Position numbers and translations under genes: made by a program. The notes under the pieces were generated by a model that worked only from the letters and a program-made list of their open reading frames with translations, was not told where the DNA came from and searched no databases. Shown one piece after another: positions 18,588 through 27,686 of a DNA stretch of 64,000 nt; position 1 is the stretch's first letter, and every line of letters begins with the position of its first letter. The DNA is from Clostridia bacterium (GTDB lineage Bacteria > Bacillota > Clostridia > Saccharofermentanales > Saccharofermentanaceae): positions 16,165 through 80,164 of the forward strand of contig JAKSRE010000013.1 of assembly GCA_024403775.1 (NCBI GenBank). Reading direction: 5' to 3'.

Positions 18588-19976
18588 ATGTTTACAATGG
18601 AAAATATTAACTACTTAGATCAAATGCCTTCATATTGCATATATGCACTAAAAACTCTAAACGACAGTGGATTTGAGGCATATGCCGTGGGTGGTGCAGT
18701 AAGAGATCTTGTAATGGGAAGAAAGCCGCATGATTTTGATATAGCGACTTCTGCTACTCCTGACGAGATTATTGAATCCATGCAGAAATCCGGTATTTAT
18801 ACTATCGATATGGCTCGTAAACATGGCACAATAACAGCGGTAATTGAGAATAACAATGTCGAGATAACATCTTATCGTACGGAAGGAACATATAAGGACA
18901 ACAGACATCCAGATAGTGTCGAGTTTACTCGATCTATTGAAGAAGATGTTAAGAGACGAGACTTTACCATGAATGCACTTTATCTGAACAGAAATGGCAG
19001 AGTGGTGGATTTAAATGATGGAATCACAGACATAGAAAATAAAGTTATTCGCTGTGTAGGAGATGCTGCGACTCGTTTTGAGGAAGATGCACTTAGAATA
19101 ATGAGAGGTCTTCGATTTGCAGCTGAATTGGGATTTAAAATAGAAGAGACTACTTCTAGAGCTATGTTTGATAAAAGAAATCTTCTTAAAAACATATCAG
19201 GGGAGCGAATCTATACAGAATTTACCAAGTTGATAACTGCCCCTCATGCTTCAAATGTTTTACGTGAATACTTAGATATTTTCGCTGTATTTATACCAGT
19301 TTTATCTGAGGTTAGAGGCTTTAATCAGCATTCAAAATATCATAATCTTGACGTATTGGAACACACTCTTGCAGTATTGGATGGAATCCCACTCTCTAAT
19401 GGTAAAAGAGAGGAAGATCTTTCTTATGCGGCATTATTTCACGATCTTGGTAAACCGGAAGTTTTTAAAATGGATGAGTTTGGGCAGGGCCATATGAAAG
19501 GGCATGCTGAGGTAAGTATGCGAATTTGGGATGAAATATGCAGCATTATTAAACCATCAACTAAAATTCACGATAATGTATCCAGATTGATTAAATATCA
19601 CGATTCATATCCTCAGGCAACAAACATATCTGTTCACAGATTTATGACCAAACATGGTTTGGAATTCCTTAATAAGCTTCATGTGCTTCAGAATGCTGAT
19701 ATTCTTGCTCATAATGAGACTGCAGTTCCTAGGTTCGAACTATTAAGAGATATACAAAGAATTGAGACAGATATAAAAATGAATAAGTTACCACTTTCGA
19801 GAAGTGAACTTGATATAACTGGAGCGGAACTAATTAAGTTAGGAATTAAAGCTGATAGCAATATGAGAGCTATCTTTGAAGGTCTCCTTAATGGTGTTAT
19901 TGAAGGGAAAGTAAATAACAGAAAAGATGAGCTCAAAGAGTATGCGCTGACACTGTCGCTTGATAATATCAATTAA
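18588..19976 (+). CDS. cca: CCA tRNA nucleotidyltransferase / poly(A)-polymerase family, with HD domain
   Basis: Adds or repairs the CCA end of tRNAs. The 462-residue protein has the class II nucleotidyltransferase signature 'AVGGAVRDLVMGRKPHDFDIA' (two catalytic Asp), 'RRDFTMNALYL' and 'EDALRIMRGLRFAAELGF'. A C-terminal HD domain follows, with 'LFHDLGKPEVF' and later 'IKYHD'. The first ATG (18588) is six bases after the preceding stop; a second in-frame ATG at 18597 is possible, and neither has a strong ribosome site, which suggests translational coupling. At least the encoded tRNA-Thr and tRNA-Arg here already carry CCA, so repair is a likely role. Confidence 0.93.
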   Translation: MFTMENINYLDQMPSYCIYALKTLNDSGFEAYAVGGAVRDLVMGRKPHDFDIATSATPDEIIESMQKSGIYTIDMARKHGTITAVIENNNVEITSYRTEGTYKDNRHPDSVEFTRSIEEDVKRRDFTMNALYLNRNGRVVDLNDGITDIENKVIRCVGDAATRFEEDALRIMRGLRFAAELGFKIEETTSRAMFDKRNLLKNISGERIYTEFTKLITAPHASNVLREYLDIFAVFIPVLSEVRGFNQHSKYHNLDVLEHTLAVLDGIPLSNGKREEDLSYAALFHDLGKPEVFKMDEFGQGHMKGHAEVSMRIWDEICSIIKPSTKIHDNVSRLIKYHDSYPQATNISVHRFMTKHGLEFLNKLHVLQNADILAHNETAVPRFELLRDIQRIETDIKMNKLPLSRSELDITGAELIKLGIKADSNMRAIFEGLLNGVIEGKVNNRKDELKEYALTLSLDNIN

Positions 19977-20112
19977 CATTTTGTTTATAATAAAATGTAA
20001 GAAAATCTTTATTTTCAACTTGCACATCAAAATTTGTTCACTAGTCCTTGCTATCATAAGATTAACAAGAGAGGATATCTCAAGTTAATCAGATTAGGAA
20101 GGAGTGATTCGA

Positions 20113-20340
20113 ATGAAGAAAAATACTATCAATAGTAAAAAAGGTTTCACATTACTTGAGACGATGGTAGTTGTTTTTATTATTACTGTAATTACATCAG
20201 CTACAGCAATAGCAGTTAGCGAATGTATAAAAAGTGCTAGAATTGCATCTGATCGAATGAGCTCCAGAGAATCTATAATGGAATCCATTATGTCTGATAC
20301 TAATTCTGGTGATACTTGCGCTGGAAAGCCGATTCAGTGA
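20113..20340 (+). CDS. Small prepilin-like protein with type IV pilin/pseudopilin N-terminus
   Basis: A 75-residue protein with a short basic leader, the prepilin peptidase site 'KKG-FTLLETMVVVF' (cleavage after Gly, Glu at +5 of the mature chain) and one hydrophobic helix, then only about 35 residues. This is much shorter than a normal major pilin and fits a minor pseudopilin or a truncated one. The start is ATG 20113 with AAGGAG upstream; a GTG three codons earlier overlaps that site. It is followed by a terminator and then by a second prepilin-like gene. No pilus assembly ATPase, platform protein or prepilin peptidase is in the window. Confidence 0.75.
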   Translation: MKKNTINSKKGFTLLETMVVVFIITVITSATAIAVSECIKSARIASDRMSSRESIMESIMSDTNSGDTCAGKPIQ

Positions 20341-20360
20341 CGATAAATTTTGTATTATAT

Positions 20361-20400
20361 GCACTTTTCTGTGTTTATTGCAGGAAAGTGTATTCTTTTA
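20361..20400 (+). terminator. Terminator of the small prepilin gene
   Basis: CACTTTTCTG and CAGGAAAGTG form a 10-bp stem with one G-U, followed by TATTCTTTTA. The rest of the gap to 20598 holds an extended -10 (TTGCTATAAT, ending near 20530) for the next gene. Confidence 0.6.
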
Positions 20401-20598
20401 ACTAAATGTAAACTACAGGTTACAAATTAAAAATCTAAAAGTTTGTTCACAGAATAGTTGATAAAAATAGGTGAATGTGAAGAAAATGTGAAGTAAAAGG
20501 GTAGATTTGTGACAAGAGGCTTGCTATAATCAGAACATAAGACAAGATCACGTGGGTGATTAAAAAAGGTTATAGAATAAAAAAGAGAGGTATGGGTT

Positions 20599-21540
20599 AT
20601 GAAATGTTTAGCTAATAACACCAAAAGAGGTTTTACACTCATAGAAATGGTATTGGTTATTGCCATTATTTCTATTATGGCTGGTTCAGTTGCAACAGGT
20701 ATCAATGGATATTTGAAGAAAGCTGAAAAATTGGATAAAGATTCACAGACGCAGAACGATAATTATGCAGCTGCAAAACTTCAGATACAAGGGCTGCTCC
20801 CTGGAAAAGGATCGTTAGTTACTCCTTCAGGCGGAGGTAGCGGAGCTGGCGGTGGCTCTGGTAGTGGTGCTTCAGGAGATGGAACTGGCGGCGGTTATGG
20901 CGGCGCATCAGTAGGTGGTGGCGCTTCAACAGGTGGTGGTGCTTCAACAGGTGGCGGTGCCTCAACAGGTGGCGGTGCCTCAACAGGTGGCGGTGCCTCA
21001 ACAGGTGGCGGCACTTCTGTAGGCGGTGGTTCTGTTTTGGGTGATGGAGCAAGCACAGGTCCTTCTTCACCAGTAGTTACAACTCCAGCGGCTACAACAC
21101 CAGCAGCTACAACTCCAGCAGCTACTACTCCATCAGCTACAAATCCAGCTTCTGCAGGCGGTGCAGGTGGCGGAACTGTAACAGCAATACCAGCTGAATT
21201 ACTTGGTGATGGTGTTATCCAGCCAGATGGAACAGTATTGTATGGTGATAATCTCAAAGTAGATCCTGCAAAACTTACATTAACAGGTAAGGGCGTAAAC
21301 AGCATTAAGGTTTTACCAGATGGTTCTTATACATTAAAGATGCAGAATGATCAGTACAATTCAGTAGATTGTAAGATTGAGATTACTGTAGGTGCAGATG
21401 GTAAGATTACATTTACAGGTGGTAATAAGTGGATTCTTAGTGGATTCAGAGATGATTTGTGGAAGGGCGATACTTTTGAATTAGGAGAGAACGAGATTAA
21501 ATATTTGAAGAATGAGTATGGTCTCGAGATTATTAAATAA
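20599..21540 (+). CDS. Prepilin-like surface protein with Gly-rich hexapeptide repeats
   Basis: A 313-residue protein. The N-terminus 'KRG-FTLIEMVLVIAII' is a textbook type III signal with Glu at +5, followed by one helix to about residue 40. A low-complexity stalk follows, rich in Gly, Ser, Ala and Thr, with STGGGA hexapeptides and then AATTP repeats (about residues 75-190). The C-terminal domain of about 100 residues ('VIQPDGTVLYGDNLKVDP', 'FRDDLWKGDTFELGENE') may be globular. The order of signal, helix, stalk and head suggests a pilus-associated or membrane-displayed protein. The stalk is unusual for pilins. Function unknown. A hairpin with a poor T-run follows. Confidence 0.8.
   Translation: MKCLANNTKRGFTLIEMVLVIAIISIMAGSVATGINGYLKKAEKLDKDSQTQNDNYAAAKLQIQGLLPGKGSLVTPSGGGSGAGGGSGSGASGDGTGGGYGGASVGGGASTGGGASTGGGASTGGGASTGGGASTGGGTSVGGGSVLGDGASTGPSSPVVTTPAATTPAATTPAATTPSATNPASAGGAGGGTVTAIPAELLGDGVIQPDGTVLYGDNLKVDPAKLTLTGKGVNSIKVLPDGSYTLKMQNDQYNSVDCKIEITVGADGKITFTGGNKWILSGFRDDLWKGDTFELGENEIKYLKNEYGLEIIK
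20914..21011 (+). repeat. 18-bp coding tandem repeat (STGGGA hexapeptide)
   Basis: About five units of GGTGGCGGTGCCTCAACA lie in tandem, several of them identical at DNA level, within the prepilin-like gene. Such identity favours copy-number change by slippage. Confidence 0.85.
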
Positions 21541-21580
21541 TTTATATTAGTTTGTCAGTCTTTTTTCTATAACCTGGTTT

Positions 21581-21615
21581 GGGTCGGTGAGTAAAATCGC
21601 CGGCCCTTACTAATT
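21581..21615 (+). terminator. Possible terminator of the prepilin-like gene
   Basis: GGGTCGGTGA and TCGCCGGCCC pair over 10 bp with two G-U pairs, but only TTACTAATT follows, so termination may be weak. Confidence 0.45.
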
Positions 21616-21747
21616 GCAAGAAAAAGATTTATTGACTTTTAGAATAAATTTTCACAAATTTGACACACTTTTTTAGACAAAATACTGATAAATCAATCCA
21701 TAGGTGATATAATATTTCTACTAGAAAATTATTAGGAGTTTGATTAC

Positions 21748-23361
21748 ATGAAGAAGTGTCCGGTTTGTGGTGTTATGATGGGTGATAATGTTGCACGCTG
21801 TTCTATGTGTAAATATGATTTCCAGAAGGCATCATTGGGTGAATCAGAGCAGGCTATTGCTGAAGCTAAGCAGGAAATGAACAAAAAAGAAGAGCAGGCT
21901 ATAGCTAGAGCTGAGGCTAAGAAGAGTGAAGAGGAGAAACATCTTGCTGAACTTAAGAACAAGATTAGTACTGAGATTGCAACTCTTACAGCACAGTTCG
22001 AATCAGAGAAGCTTAGACTTGAATCTGAGTATGCTGCAATGCAGAAACAGGCTATAGACGATAAGCTTGCTATTGATAAGGAATTAGGTGAGCGAAGAAG
22101 CGAACTTGAGGCTACAAGAACAGCCCTTGCGCAGGCTCAGCATGATGTTAAATTCATCGAGGAAGATTCCAGAGCTAGAGCTCAGAAGGAATATGACGAG
22201 ATGATTGAGCTTGCTAAGAAGGAGCAGCAGCGTATCGTTACAGAGGCTCAGCAGCAGACAGAGCAGTTAGCTATTGAAGTAGAGAAAGAATATAATGCTG
22301 TAATGGCTGAGAGAGATGCCATGAGAGCAGAGATGCTTGCTGCAAAGGAAGAGCTTGATCAGTTTAACGAGACTCGTGCAGCCAGAGAGAAAGAGGCTCA
22401 GGATATCGAGGCAAGAATTGCTCAGCTTGGAATAGATTTTGAGGCTGAGAAAGATAGAATTACAGAAGAATCAAAGAAGATATCTATGGAGCAGGCTAGT
22501 GAGGCTCTTAAGATCAGAGATCAGGCAGAGCAGGAGCTTAGTCAGATAGAGGCACAGAAGCAGGCTATTTTGGCCGAGATTGAAGATCGTCAGAAGGAGG
22601 CTCAGACAGAGCTTGATGATCTTGTTAACCAAGCAAAAGTTGTAATTGCGGAGGCTGAAGAGGCAGCAGCTAAGCGCGATGAGATGACTGCAATTATTGA
22701 AGAGGCAAAGAAAGCAGAAGAAGAGAAGGCACAGCTTGATGCTCAGATTGAGGCTTTGAATAATGAGATTCTCGAGAATTCAGAGCAGCTTACTGCAATT
22801 GCAGATGAGTATGATCAGGCTCAGCGTATTATTAAAGACGCTGAAAGTGCTACTGTTCAGGCCCAGGCTATCGCAGAAGAGATTATTCTCGATGCTGAGA
22901 AGCGTGCTGTTTTCCTCAAAGAAGTTTCTTTGAGTGAGAGCGAGAAGGGCAAAATGCAAAAACAAATTGAGGCAAAGGAAGACAGAATTAAGGAGTTACA
23001 GATGGAAAAGGACGAGTTGGATAAAAAGATTGCTCAGCTTGAGAATGCTATCAAGAAACTTGAGCAAGAGGTGACTGAAGCCAAGTCTATTCCAGTTGCA
23101 ATGTCTGAGCAGGGACCTAAGGAATACACAGTAGAGGTCGTTACTCACAAGATTTCGGGCGAAGTAGACAGCGATCAAATGGCAAGTGTTCTTACAAAGA
23201 TGTCAGCTGAAGGTTGGAAGCTTAACACAGTAATAAATGATGAGGGTGGTAAACTACAGTCTTCATTGGGTGGTGATGAGAATTCATCATTGTCAATGGG
23301 TGCTTTCGCAGCTAAGGAAGACAGAGTTATCATGATCTTCGAGAGAGCAAAGAGAGCTTAA
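21748..23361 (+). CDS. Zinc-ribbon, long coiled-coil, DUF4177-like protein
   Basis: A 537-residue protein in three parts. Residues 1-22 are a zinc ribbon with two CxxC knuckles ('CPVCGVMMGDNVARCSMC'). Residues about 30-460 are an almost unbroken Ala/Glu/Lys/Gln coiled coil with no Pro. Residues about 465-537 look like DUF4177 ('KEYTVEVVTHKISG', 'VLTKMSAEGWKLNTVINDEG', 'RVIMIFERAKRA'). There is no signal peptide or membrane helix, so a cytosolic scaffold or filament-like protein is possible. A ribosome site AGGAG precedes the ATG. It stands alone between the prepilin gene and a strong terminator. Function unknown. Confidence 0.8.
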   Translation: MKKCPVCGVMMGDNVARCSMCKYDFQKASLGESEQAIAEAKQEMNKKEEQAIARAEAKKSEEEKHLAELKNKISTEIATLTAQFESEKLRLESEYAAMQKQAIDDKLAIDKELGERRSELEATRTALAQAQHDVKFIEEDSRARAQKEYDEMIELAKKEQQRIVTEAQQQTEQLAIEVEKEYNAVMAERDAMRAEMLAAKEELDQFNETRAAREKEAQDIEARIAQLGIDFEAEKDRITEESKKISMEQASEALKIRDQAEQELSQIEAQKQAILAEIEDRQKEAQTELDDLVNQAKVVIAEAEEAAAKRDEMTAIIEEAKKAEEEKAQLDAQIEALNNEILENSEQLTAIADEYDQAQRIIKDAESATVQAQAIAEEIILDAEKRAVFLKEVSLSESEKGKMQKQIEAKEDRIKELQMEKDELDKKIAQLENAIKKLEQEVTEAKSIPVAMSEQGPKEYTVEVVTHKISGEVDSDQMASVLTKMSAEGWKLNTVINDEGGKLQSSLGGDENSSLSMGAFAAKEDRVIMIFERAKRA

Positions 23362-23381
23362 GTTTAATAGTAAATAAAGAA

Positions 23382-23413
23382 ACAGGAGTTCAATTATTGA
23401 ACTCCTGTTTTTG
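23382..23413. terminator. Strong terminator between convergent genes
   Basis: ACAGGAGTTCAA and TTGAACTCCTGT form a perfect 12-bp stem followed by TTTTTG. It can also serve the minus-strand GGDEF-EAL gene. Confidence 0.88.
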
Positions 23414-23442
23414 TTGTGTGAATTTTATGCCAAAGTTTACTA

Positions 23443-25305
23443 TTAATCCAGGTGGCTTAAGATATAAGCTGGCAGTTCCTCCTTGGTTAAAGGAGCACAT
23501 ATGTATTTTCCCTGGAAAGCATTGCAGCCATATTCCTTAAGTGCATTATACTGTGCTTCAGTATCGATACCAGTTGCTACTACAGATATTTCAATCTCAT
23601 TCAAAAGAGAAATGATTGATGATGAGAGAACCTGACTGGCTTCACCTTCATTATTTGTAAAATCACCATCAAGTTTTACTGCATTGATTGGCAGCAAAGG
23701 AATATTATTGAGTGATGAGAAGCCTCTACCGAAATTATCGAGGGATAATGTAATACCCATATTATAAATTCGTTCAATGCTGCCCTTAACGTCGTTAAAT
23801 GATGTTGTGAGCATCTCCTCAGGAATGTCGAATTCAAGATTGTTGAAATTGATATTAAGTGAAATCTTATGAAGTTCAGTATCTACAATTCCGCTCTTCA
23901 TCTGTGAAGCAGAAACGTTCATAACCATCTTAAGATTAGGATTTATACTGTTAACTTCGACAAGAGCATTAGCTACATTCTCAAAAATGAAATGGGAGAG
24001 TGTATAAATGAAGTTAGACTGAGTTGCCACGTCAAGGAAAAGTGAAGGTGGAATATTACCAAGCTCTTTACTGTTCCAACGTGTAAATGCCTCAAAACCA
24101 AGAAGTTTGCCTGTTCCTGATAGTTGTGGCTGATAAACAACATAGATTTCACCATCTTCCATTGCTTTGGTGAAGATTTTATTAATTTCATTGTTTGTTT
24201 TGCTTAAGAAGAATGAATCACGAAGTTCAGTTGAACAAACGACATTCTGATTTCCACCGTTATCTGTAGCTGTCTTGGCAGCAAGTTCAGCAGCCTTAAG
24301 AAGCTGACCTGAGAATCTTGCATTCTTAGGATAAACTGCAATTCCAGCTGATGCAGTAACGTTTGCAGGATGAGATTCACTTGCAAAGAAGGAAGTGATT
24401 GACTGTCTTAGTGTATCAGCATAATTAAGGCACTCTTCCTTGTGAAGAATTCTTTTGGAAATAACTGCAAATTCACCACTAACAATTCTACCAACGATAT
24501 CCTCTTCGTTTGCACTTTCTCTAAGACGATGAGCAACACCCTGTATAAACAAATCTACAACCTGATGGCTTGAATTACCTACAAAAGTATGTAGATTATC
24601 AAGCTTAAGATAAATCACTGTAATAGGGTGGAATGCATCTGAAGAATATCCTGTTGATGACTGTGAGAAGCTGATTGCATCATCAATAAATAATTCCAGC
24701 TGATCCAGTATCTTATCACGATTTGGAAGGGTTGTTACAGAGTCTATATAATTGTTAGCTCTAAACTGTGAAAGACTATTGTCAATAGAAGGATTACCAA
24801 GCTGTTTGTTATTGGAAGACGCTTTAGCTGCCTGATTTTTTACGATAAGAGCAGTTCTGTTAAGAGCCAGATCCAACTCACGATTACGTGTATCAAGTCT
24901 GTTAATCTGCTCACAGGTATTGTTATACAAATCCTTAAGGTCATAGAGTTTCTTTGAATTATGCTTAACGATACTATAGAAAATAATGTTACAGCAAAGT
25001 GCAGTTGCTGCCACTAAGGCAAGATACAATGAAGTCTGAACATCGAATAAAGTATATTCGTACATTGCAATAATCCACTGAATGAATGAGTATGCACAGG
25101 AAAGCAGATAACCACTCTTACCAAGAGCAGCATCCAGGAAAATGCAGATTATAAACTGAAAAAGAACAAGGATAAGTCTAATAACAAAAGCAGGAAAATA
25201 GCATTGCAAAAGAAGTGTCAGTAAAAACAACACTGTCAGTGCTAATACATTAAAAGTAAAATGTGATTTACTCCCGTTTATAAAGTCTTTGCTTATTTGC
25301 TGCAT
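23443..25305 (-). CDS. Membrane GGDEF-EAL protein with degenerate catalytic motifs
   Basis: A 620-residue protein with five to six N-terminal helices (residues about 20-145), a short coiled coil, a GGDEF domain and an EAL domain. The GGDEF signature reads 'RIVSGEFAVI', so the key Gly-Gly-Asp is lost. In the EAL domain the opening is 'GFEAFTRW' (EAF). The lobe motif is 'LDNFGRGFSSL' (usual second Asp is Asn) and the late motif is 'VVATGIDTEAQ' (usual A-E-G-V-E). KxD is present ('AVKLDGDF'). It is probably a c-di-GMP receptor or a regulatory relic rather than an active cyclase/phosphodiesterase; that is inference. GAGG precedes ATG 25305. It is divergent from ttdA. Confidence 0.85.
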   Translation of the reverse strand: MQQISKDFINGSKSHFTFNVLALTVLFLLTLLLQCYFPAFVIRLILVLFQFIICIFLDAALGKSGYLLSCAYSFIQWIIAMYEYTLFDVQTSLYLALVAATALCCNIIFYSIVKHNSKKLYDLKDLYNNTCEQINRLDTRNRELDLALNRTALIVKNQAAKASSNNKQLGNPSIDNSLSQFRANNYIDSVTTLPNRDKILDQLELFIDDAISFSQSSTGYSSDAFHPITVIYLKLDNLHTFVGNSSHQVVDLFIQGVAHRLRESANEEDIVGRIVSGEFAVISKRILHKEECLNYADTLRQSITSFFASESHPANVTASAGIAVYPKNARFSGQLLKAAELAAKTATDNGGNQNVVCSTELRDSFFLSKTNNEINKIFTKAMEDGEIYVVYQPQLSGTGKLLGFEAFTRWNSKELGNIPPSLFLDVATQSNFIYTLSHFIFENVANALVEVNSINPNLKMVMNVSASQMKSGIVDTELHKISLNINFNNLEFDIPEEMLTTSFNDVKGSIERIYNMGITLSLDNFGRGFSSLNNIPLLPINAVKLDGDFTNNEGEASQVLSSSIISLLNEIEISVVATGIDTEAQYNALKEYGCNAFQGKYICAPLTKEELPAYILSHLD

Positions 25306-25414
25306 ATTATCCTCACAACCCCTGCATATTTATTTACATATTATAACAAGGATAAGGCAAGTTTTTTTGTCTGTAATGTTAATAAATAATAACAGTTTAT
25401 TGTTTTTGTTTTGA

Positions 25415-25420
25415 TATAAT
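25415..25420 (+). promoter_or_regulatory. -10 box of the dehydratase operon
   Basis: TATAAT preceded by TTGA in the divergent gap, 67 bases before the ATG. The -35 is not clear. Confidence 0.45.
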
Positions 25421-25487
25421 ATGCATTGTTAGACTTATTAATGAACGAGATTAATAGATTCTTGTAAATATTGAAAGGAAAAATGAT

Positions 25488-26390
25488 ATGGGAGACAAAG
25501 AAATCCAAATCAATAAACTTAAGGATTTGTTATCAGCTTTTATATGCTATTCAAGCTCACATTTGCCTGATGACGTTGATAAAAGATTAAGAGAGATGCA
25601 GGAAGTTGAGAATGAAGGATTTGCTGCAACTATCTATGAAGCAATGTTTGAGAATATGGAAAAGGCTGACAGTCTTAAGAGACCTTCTTGTCAGGATACT
25701 GGAATAATTCAGTTTTTCGTAAAGGTTGGTACTAAATTCCCATACATAGACGAATTGGAAGAAGTGCTCGTTGAAGCTGTAAAGAAGGCTACTAATGAGG
25801 CTCCATTAAGACATAATGCTGTTGAGGTATTCGATGAGAAGAATACTGGAACAAATATTGGAACAAGAGTTCCATGGATTGACTGGGAATTAGTTCCTAA
25901 TAATGACAGTATAGAAGTATACCTCTACATGGCTGGCGGCGGATGTTCACTTCCTGGTTTTGCCAAGGTTCTTATGCCACTTGAAGGTTACGGCGGAATT
26001 GTAAAGGCAGTATTTGACCAGATGACATCTTATGGCGTTAATGCATGTCCTCCATGCCTTGTTGGTATTGGTATTGCTGGTTCGGCAGAAGTAGCAGCCA
26101 AGCTTTCCAAGAAGGCTCTCCTTCGTGAAGTAGGCTCACATAATCCAAATCCACGTGCAAGAATGATGGAAGAGGAGATGGAGAAGGGACTTAATGAGAT
26201 TGGTCTTGGACCTGGTGGACTCCGTGGAAAGATGTCTGTTATGGGCGTTAATATTGAGCAGGCATCAAGACATCCAGCAACTCTTGCAGTTGGACTTTCG
26301 ACAGCATGCTGGGCACACAGACGTGCACATATTCTTATTAATAGTGATTTATCATATGATTTCTTGTCATCCAAGGGGGTAGAATTATGA
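25488..26390 (+). CDS. ttdA: Fe-S hydro-lyase alpha subunit, L(+)-tartrate dehydratase / class I fumarase type
   Basis: Forms a heteromeric [4Fe-4S] dehydratase with the next gene. The 300-residue length is that of TtdA (about 303) rather than of short fumarase alpha subunits. Visible are 'RPSCQDTGIIQFFVKVG' (cluster Cys in CQDTG), 'HNAVEVFDEKNTGTNIG', 'MAGGGCSLPGFAKVL', 'ACPPCLVGIGIAGSAEVAAKLSKKALL' split around the second cluster Cys, and the third Cys in 'STACWAHRRA'. Substrate choice between tartrate and fumarate cannot be made from sequence; fumarate would fit a PEPCK-malate-fumarate route. It overlaps ttdB by four bases (ATGA). AAAGGA precedes the ATG. Confidence 0.88.
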   Translation: MGDKEIQINKLKDLLSAFICYSSSHLPDDVDKRLREMQEVENEGFAATIYEAMFENMEKADSLKRPSCQDTGIIQFFVKVGTKFPYIDELEEVLVEAVKKATNEAPLRHNAVEVFDEKNTGTNIGTRVPWIDWELVPNNDSIEVYLYMAGGGCSLPGFAKVLMPLEGYGGIVKAVFDQMTSYGVNACPPCLVGIGIAGSAEVAAKLSKKALLREVGSHNPNPRARMMEEEMEKGLNEIGLGPGGLRGKMSVMGVNIEQASRHPATLAVGLSTACWAHRRAHILINSDLSYDFLSSKGVEL

Positions 26391-26995
26391 TTTATGAATT
26401 TAAGACACCAGTAAGTGACGAAGATATCAAGAAGTTAAGAATTGGTGATGTTATTTATCTTACAGGAGATATCGTTACAGGAAGAGATGATGTTCATCAC
26501 CGTGCAGTTCTTCAGAATAAGGATGTTCCTTATGATCTTAAGGGTAAGGCTATTTTTCATGCTGGTCCTATCATGCGTAAGAATGAAGACGGCTCACATA
26601 AGGTTGTAAGTGTAGGACCAACAACTTCTATGAGAATGGAAGCTTGTGAGGCCGAGTTCCTTGAGAAGACAGGCGTTAAGATTATCATCGGTAAGGGTGG
26701 TATGGGTCCTAAGACTACTCAGGGTTGTAAGGATAATATAGCTGTTCATACAATCTATCCAGGTGGATGTGCTGTAGTTGCTGCAGAGTCTGTTAAGGAA
26801 GTTATTGATGTTGAGTGGCTTGATCTTGGAATGCCTGAGGCATTGTGGCATCTTGACGTTGATCACTTTGGACCACTTATTGTGTCAATTGATACAGAAG
26901 GTGGAAACCTTATTGACGATAACAAGAAAATCTTTAATGAGCGTAAGGAATCTATTGTTAAAGAGATTTCAGCTAAATTGGATTTTCTTGAATGA
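26387..26995 (+). CDS. ttdB: Fe-S hydro-lyase beta subunit, TtdB / fumarase beta type
   Basis: The partner of the preceding subunit; 202 residues, like E. coli TtdB (201). Motifs include 'LRIGDVIYLTGDIVTGRDDVHHR' (split here as RIGDVIYLTG and GRDDVHHR), 'AIFHAGPI', 'VGPTTSMRME', 'IIGKGGMGPKT', 'YPGGCAVVAAESVKEV' and 'WLDLGMPEALWHLDV'. The start overlaps the ttdA stop (ATGA), so the two are translationally coupled. The HAD phosphatase gene starts 13 bases after the stop and may be part of the operon. Confidence 0.88.
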   Translation: MIYEFKTPVSDEDIKKLRIGDVIYLTGDIVTGRDDVHHRAVLQNKDVPYDLKGKAIFHAGPIMRKNEDGSHKVVSVGPTTSMRMEACEAEFLEKTGVKIIIGKGGMGPKTTQGCKDNIAVHTIYPGGCAVVAAESVKEVIDVEWLDLGMPEALWHLDVDHFGPLIVSIDTEGGNLIDDNKKIFNERKESIVKEISAKLDFLE

Positions 26996-27008
26996 TTTTT
27001 AAATCGTG

Positions 27009-27686
27009 ATGGATATACTTAACAGTTATATTAATTTTATTTTCGATTTGGACGGAACGCTTATTGATTCCATGAATGTATGGAGTGAGGTCGATAAGCG
27101 TTTTTTGAACGAGCGTGGAATAGAACTTACCAAGGAATATACAGATAAGGTTAAGTCCAGCGCCATGGCGGATTCGGCTAAGTTTACAGTAGAACGCTAT
27201 GGGCTTAATGAGACTCCTGAGCAGGTAATGGATATCTGGAACAGCATGGTATATGAGGCATATCGCAGCAGAATAAAACTTAAGCCTAGTGCACTTACTT
27301 TCCTCAAGAAAATAGTAGCACTTAAAGAGAAAAATCCAGATATCAGAATTGCTGTGGCAACTGCGCTCTCAAATAAAAATGCAAATGCTGCACTTAAAGC
27401 AAATAATATCGATGGACTTTTTGATGTAATACTAACTCTCGATGATCTTGGTGGAACTATTGATAAAACCAAACCAGATATTTATATCGAAGTATTAGAA
27501 AGGATGGGCAGCAATAAGCGCGATAAGACCATAGTATTTGAAGATGTATTTGCTGCAGCACGTGGTGCTATGGATGGCGGATTTGATGTCTGTGCTGTAT
27601 ATGATGCGGTTGGAAGCTCGTCTGACTGGGATGAAATGAGAGCATTAACCAAGTTTTCTATTACTGACTGGAACCAGATTTGCTAG
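27009..27686 (+). CDS. HAD-superfamily phosphatase (beta-phosphoglucomutase-like subfamily)
   Basis: A 225-residue haloacid-dehalogenase phosphatase. Motif I is 'FIFDLDGTLIDS', motif II 'VATALSNKNA' (the Ala-Thr-Ala-Leu-Ser form), and motifs III/IV 'DKTKPDIY' and 'IVFEDVFAAARGAMDGGFDVCAVYD'. The cap is the helical type inserted after motif I. The substrate is not predictable; phosphorylated sugars or phosphoglycolate are usual. I prefer ATG 27009 over the GTG three bases earlier. It closely follows ttdB and has no strong ribosome site. Confidence 0.85.
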   Translation: MDILNSYINFIFDLDGTLIDSMNVWSEVDKRFLNERGIELTKEYTDKVKSSAMADSAKFTVERYGLNETPEQVMDIWNSMVYEAYRSRIKLKPSALTFLKKIVALKEKNPDIRIAVATALSNKNANAALKANNIDGLFDVILTLDDLGGTIDKTKPDIYIEVLERMGSNKRDKTIVFEDVFAAARGAMDGGFDVCAVYDAVGSSSDWDEMRALTKFSITDWNQIC

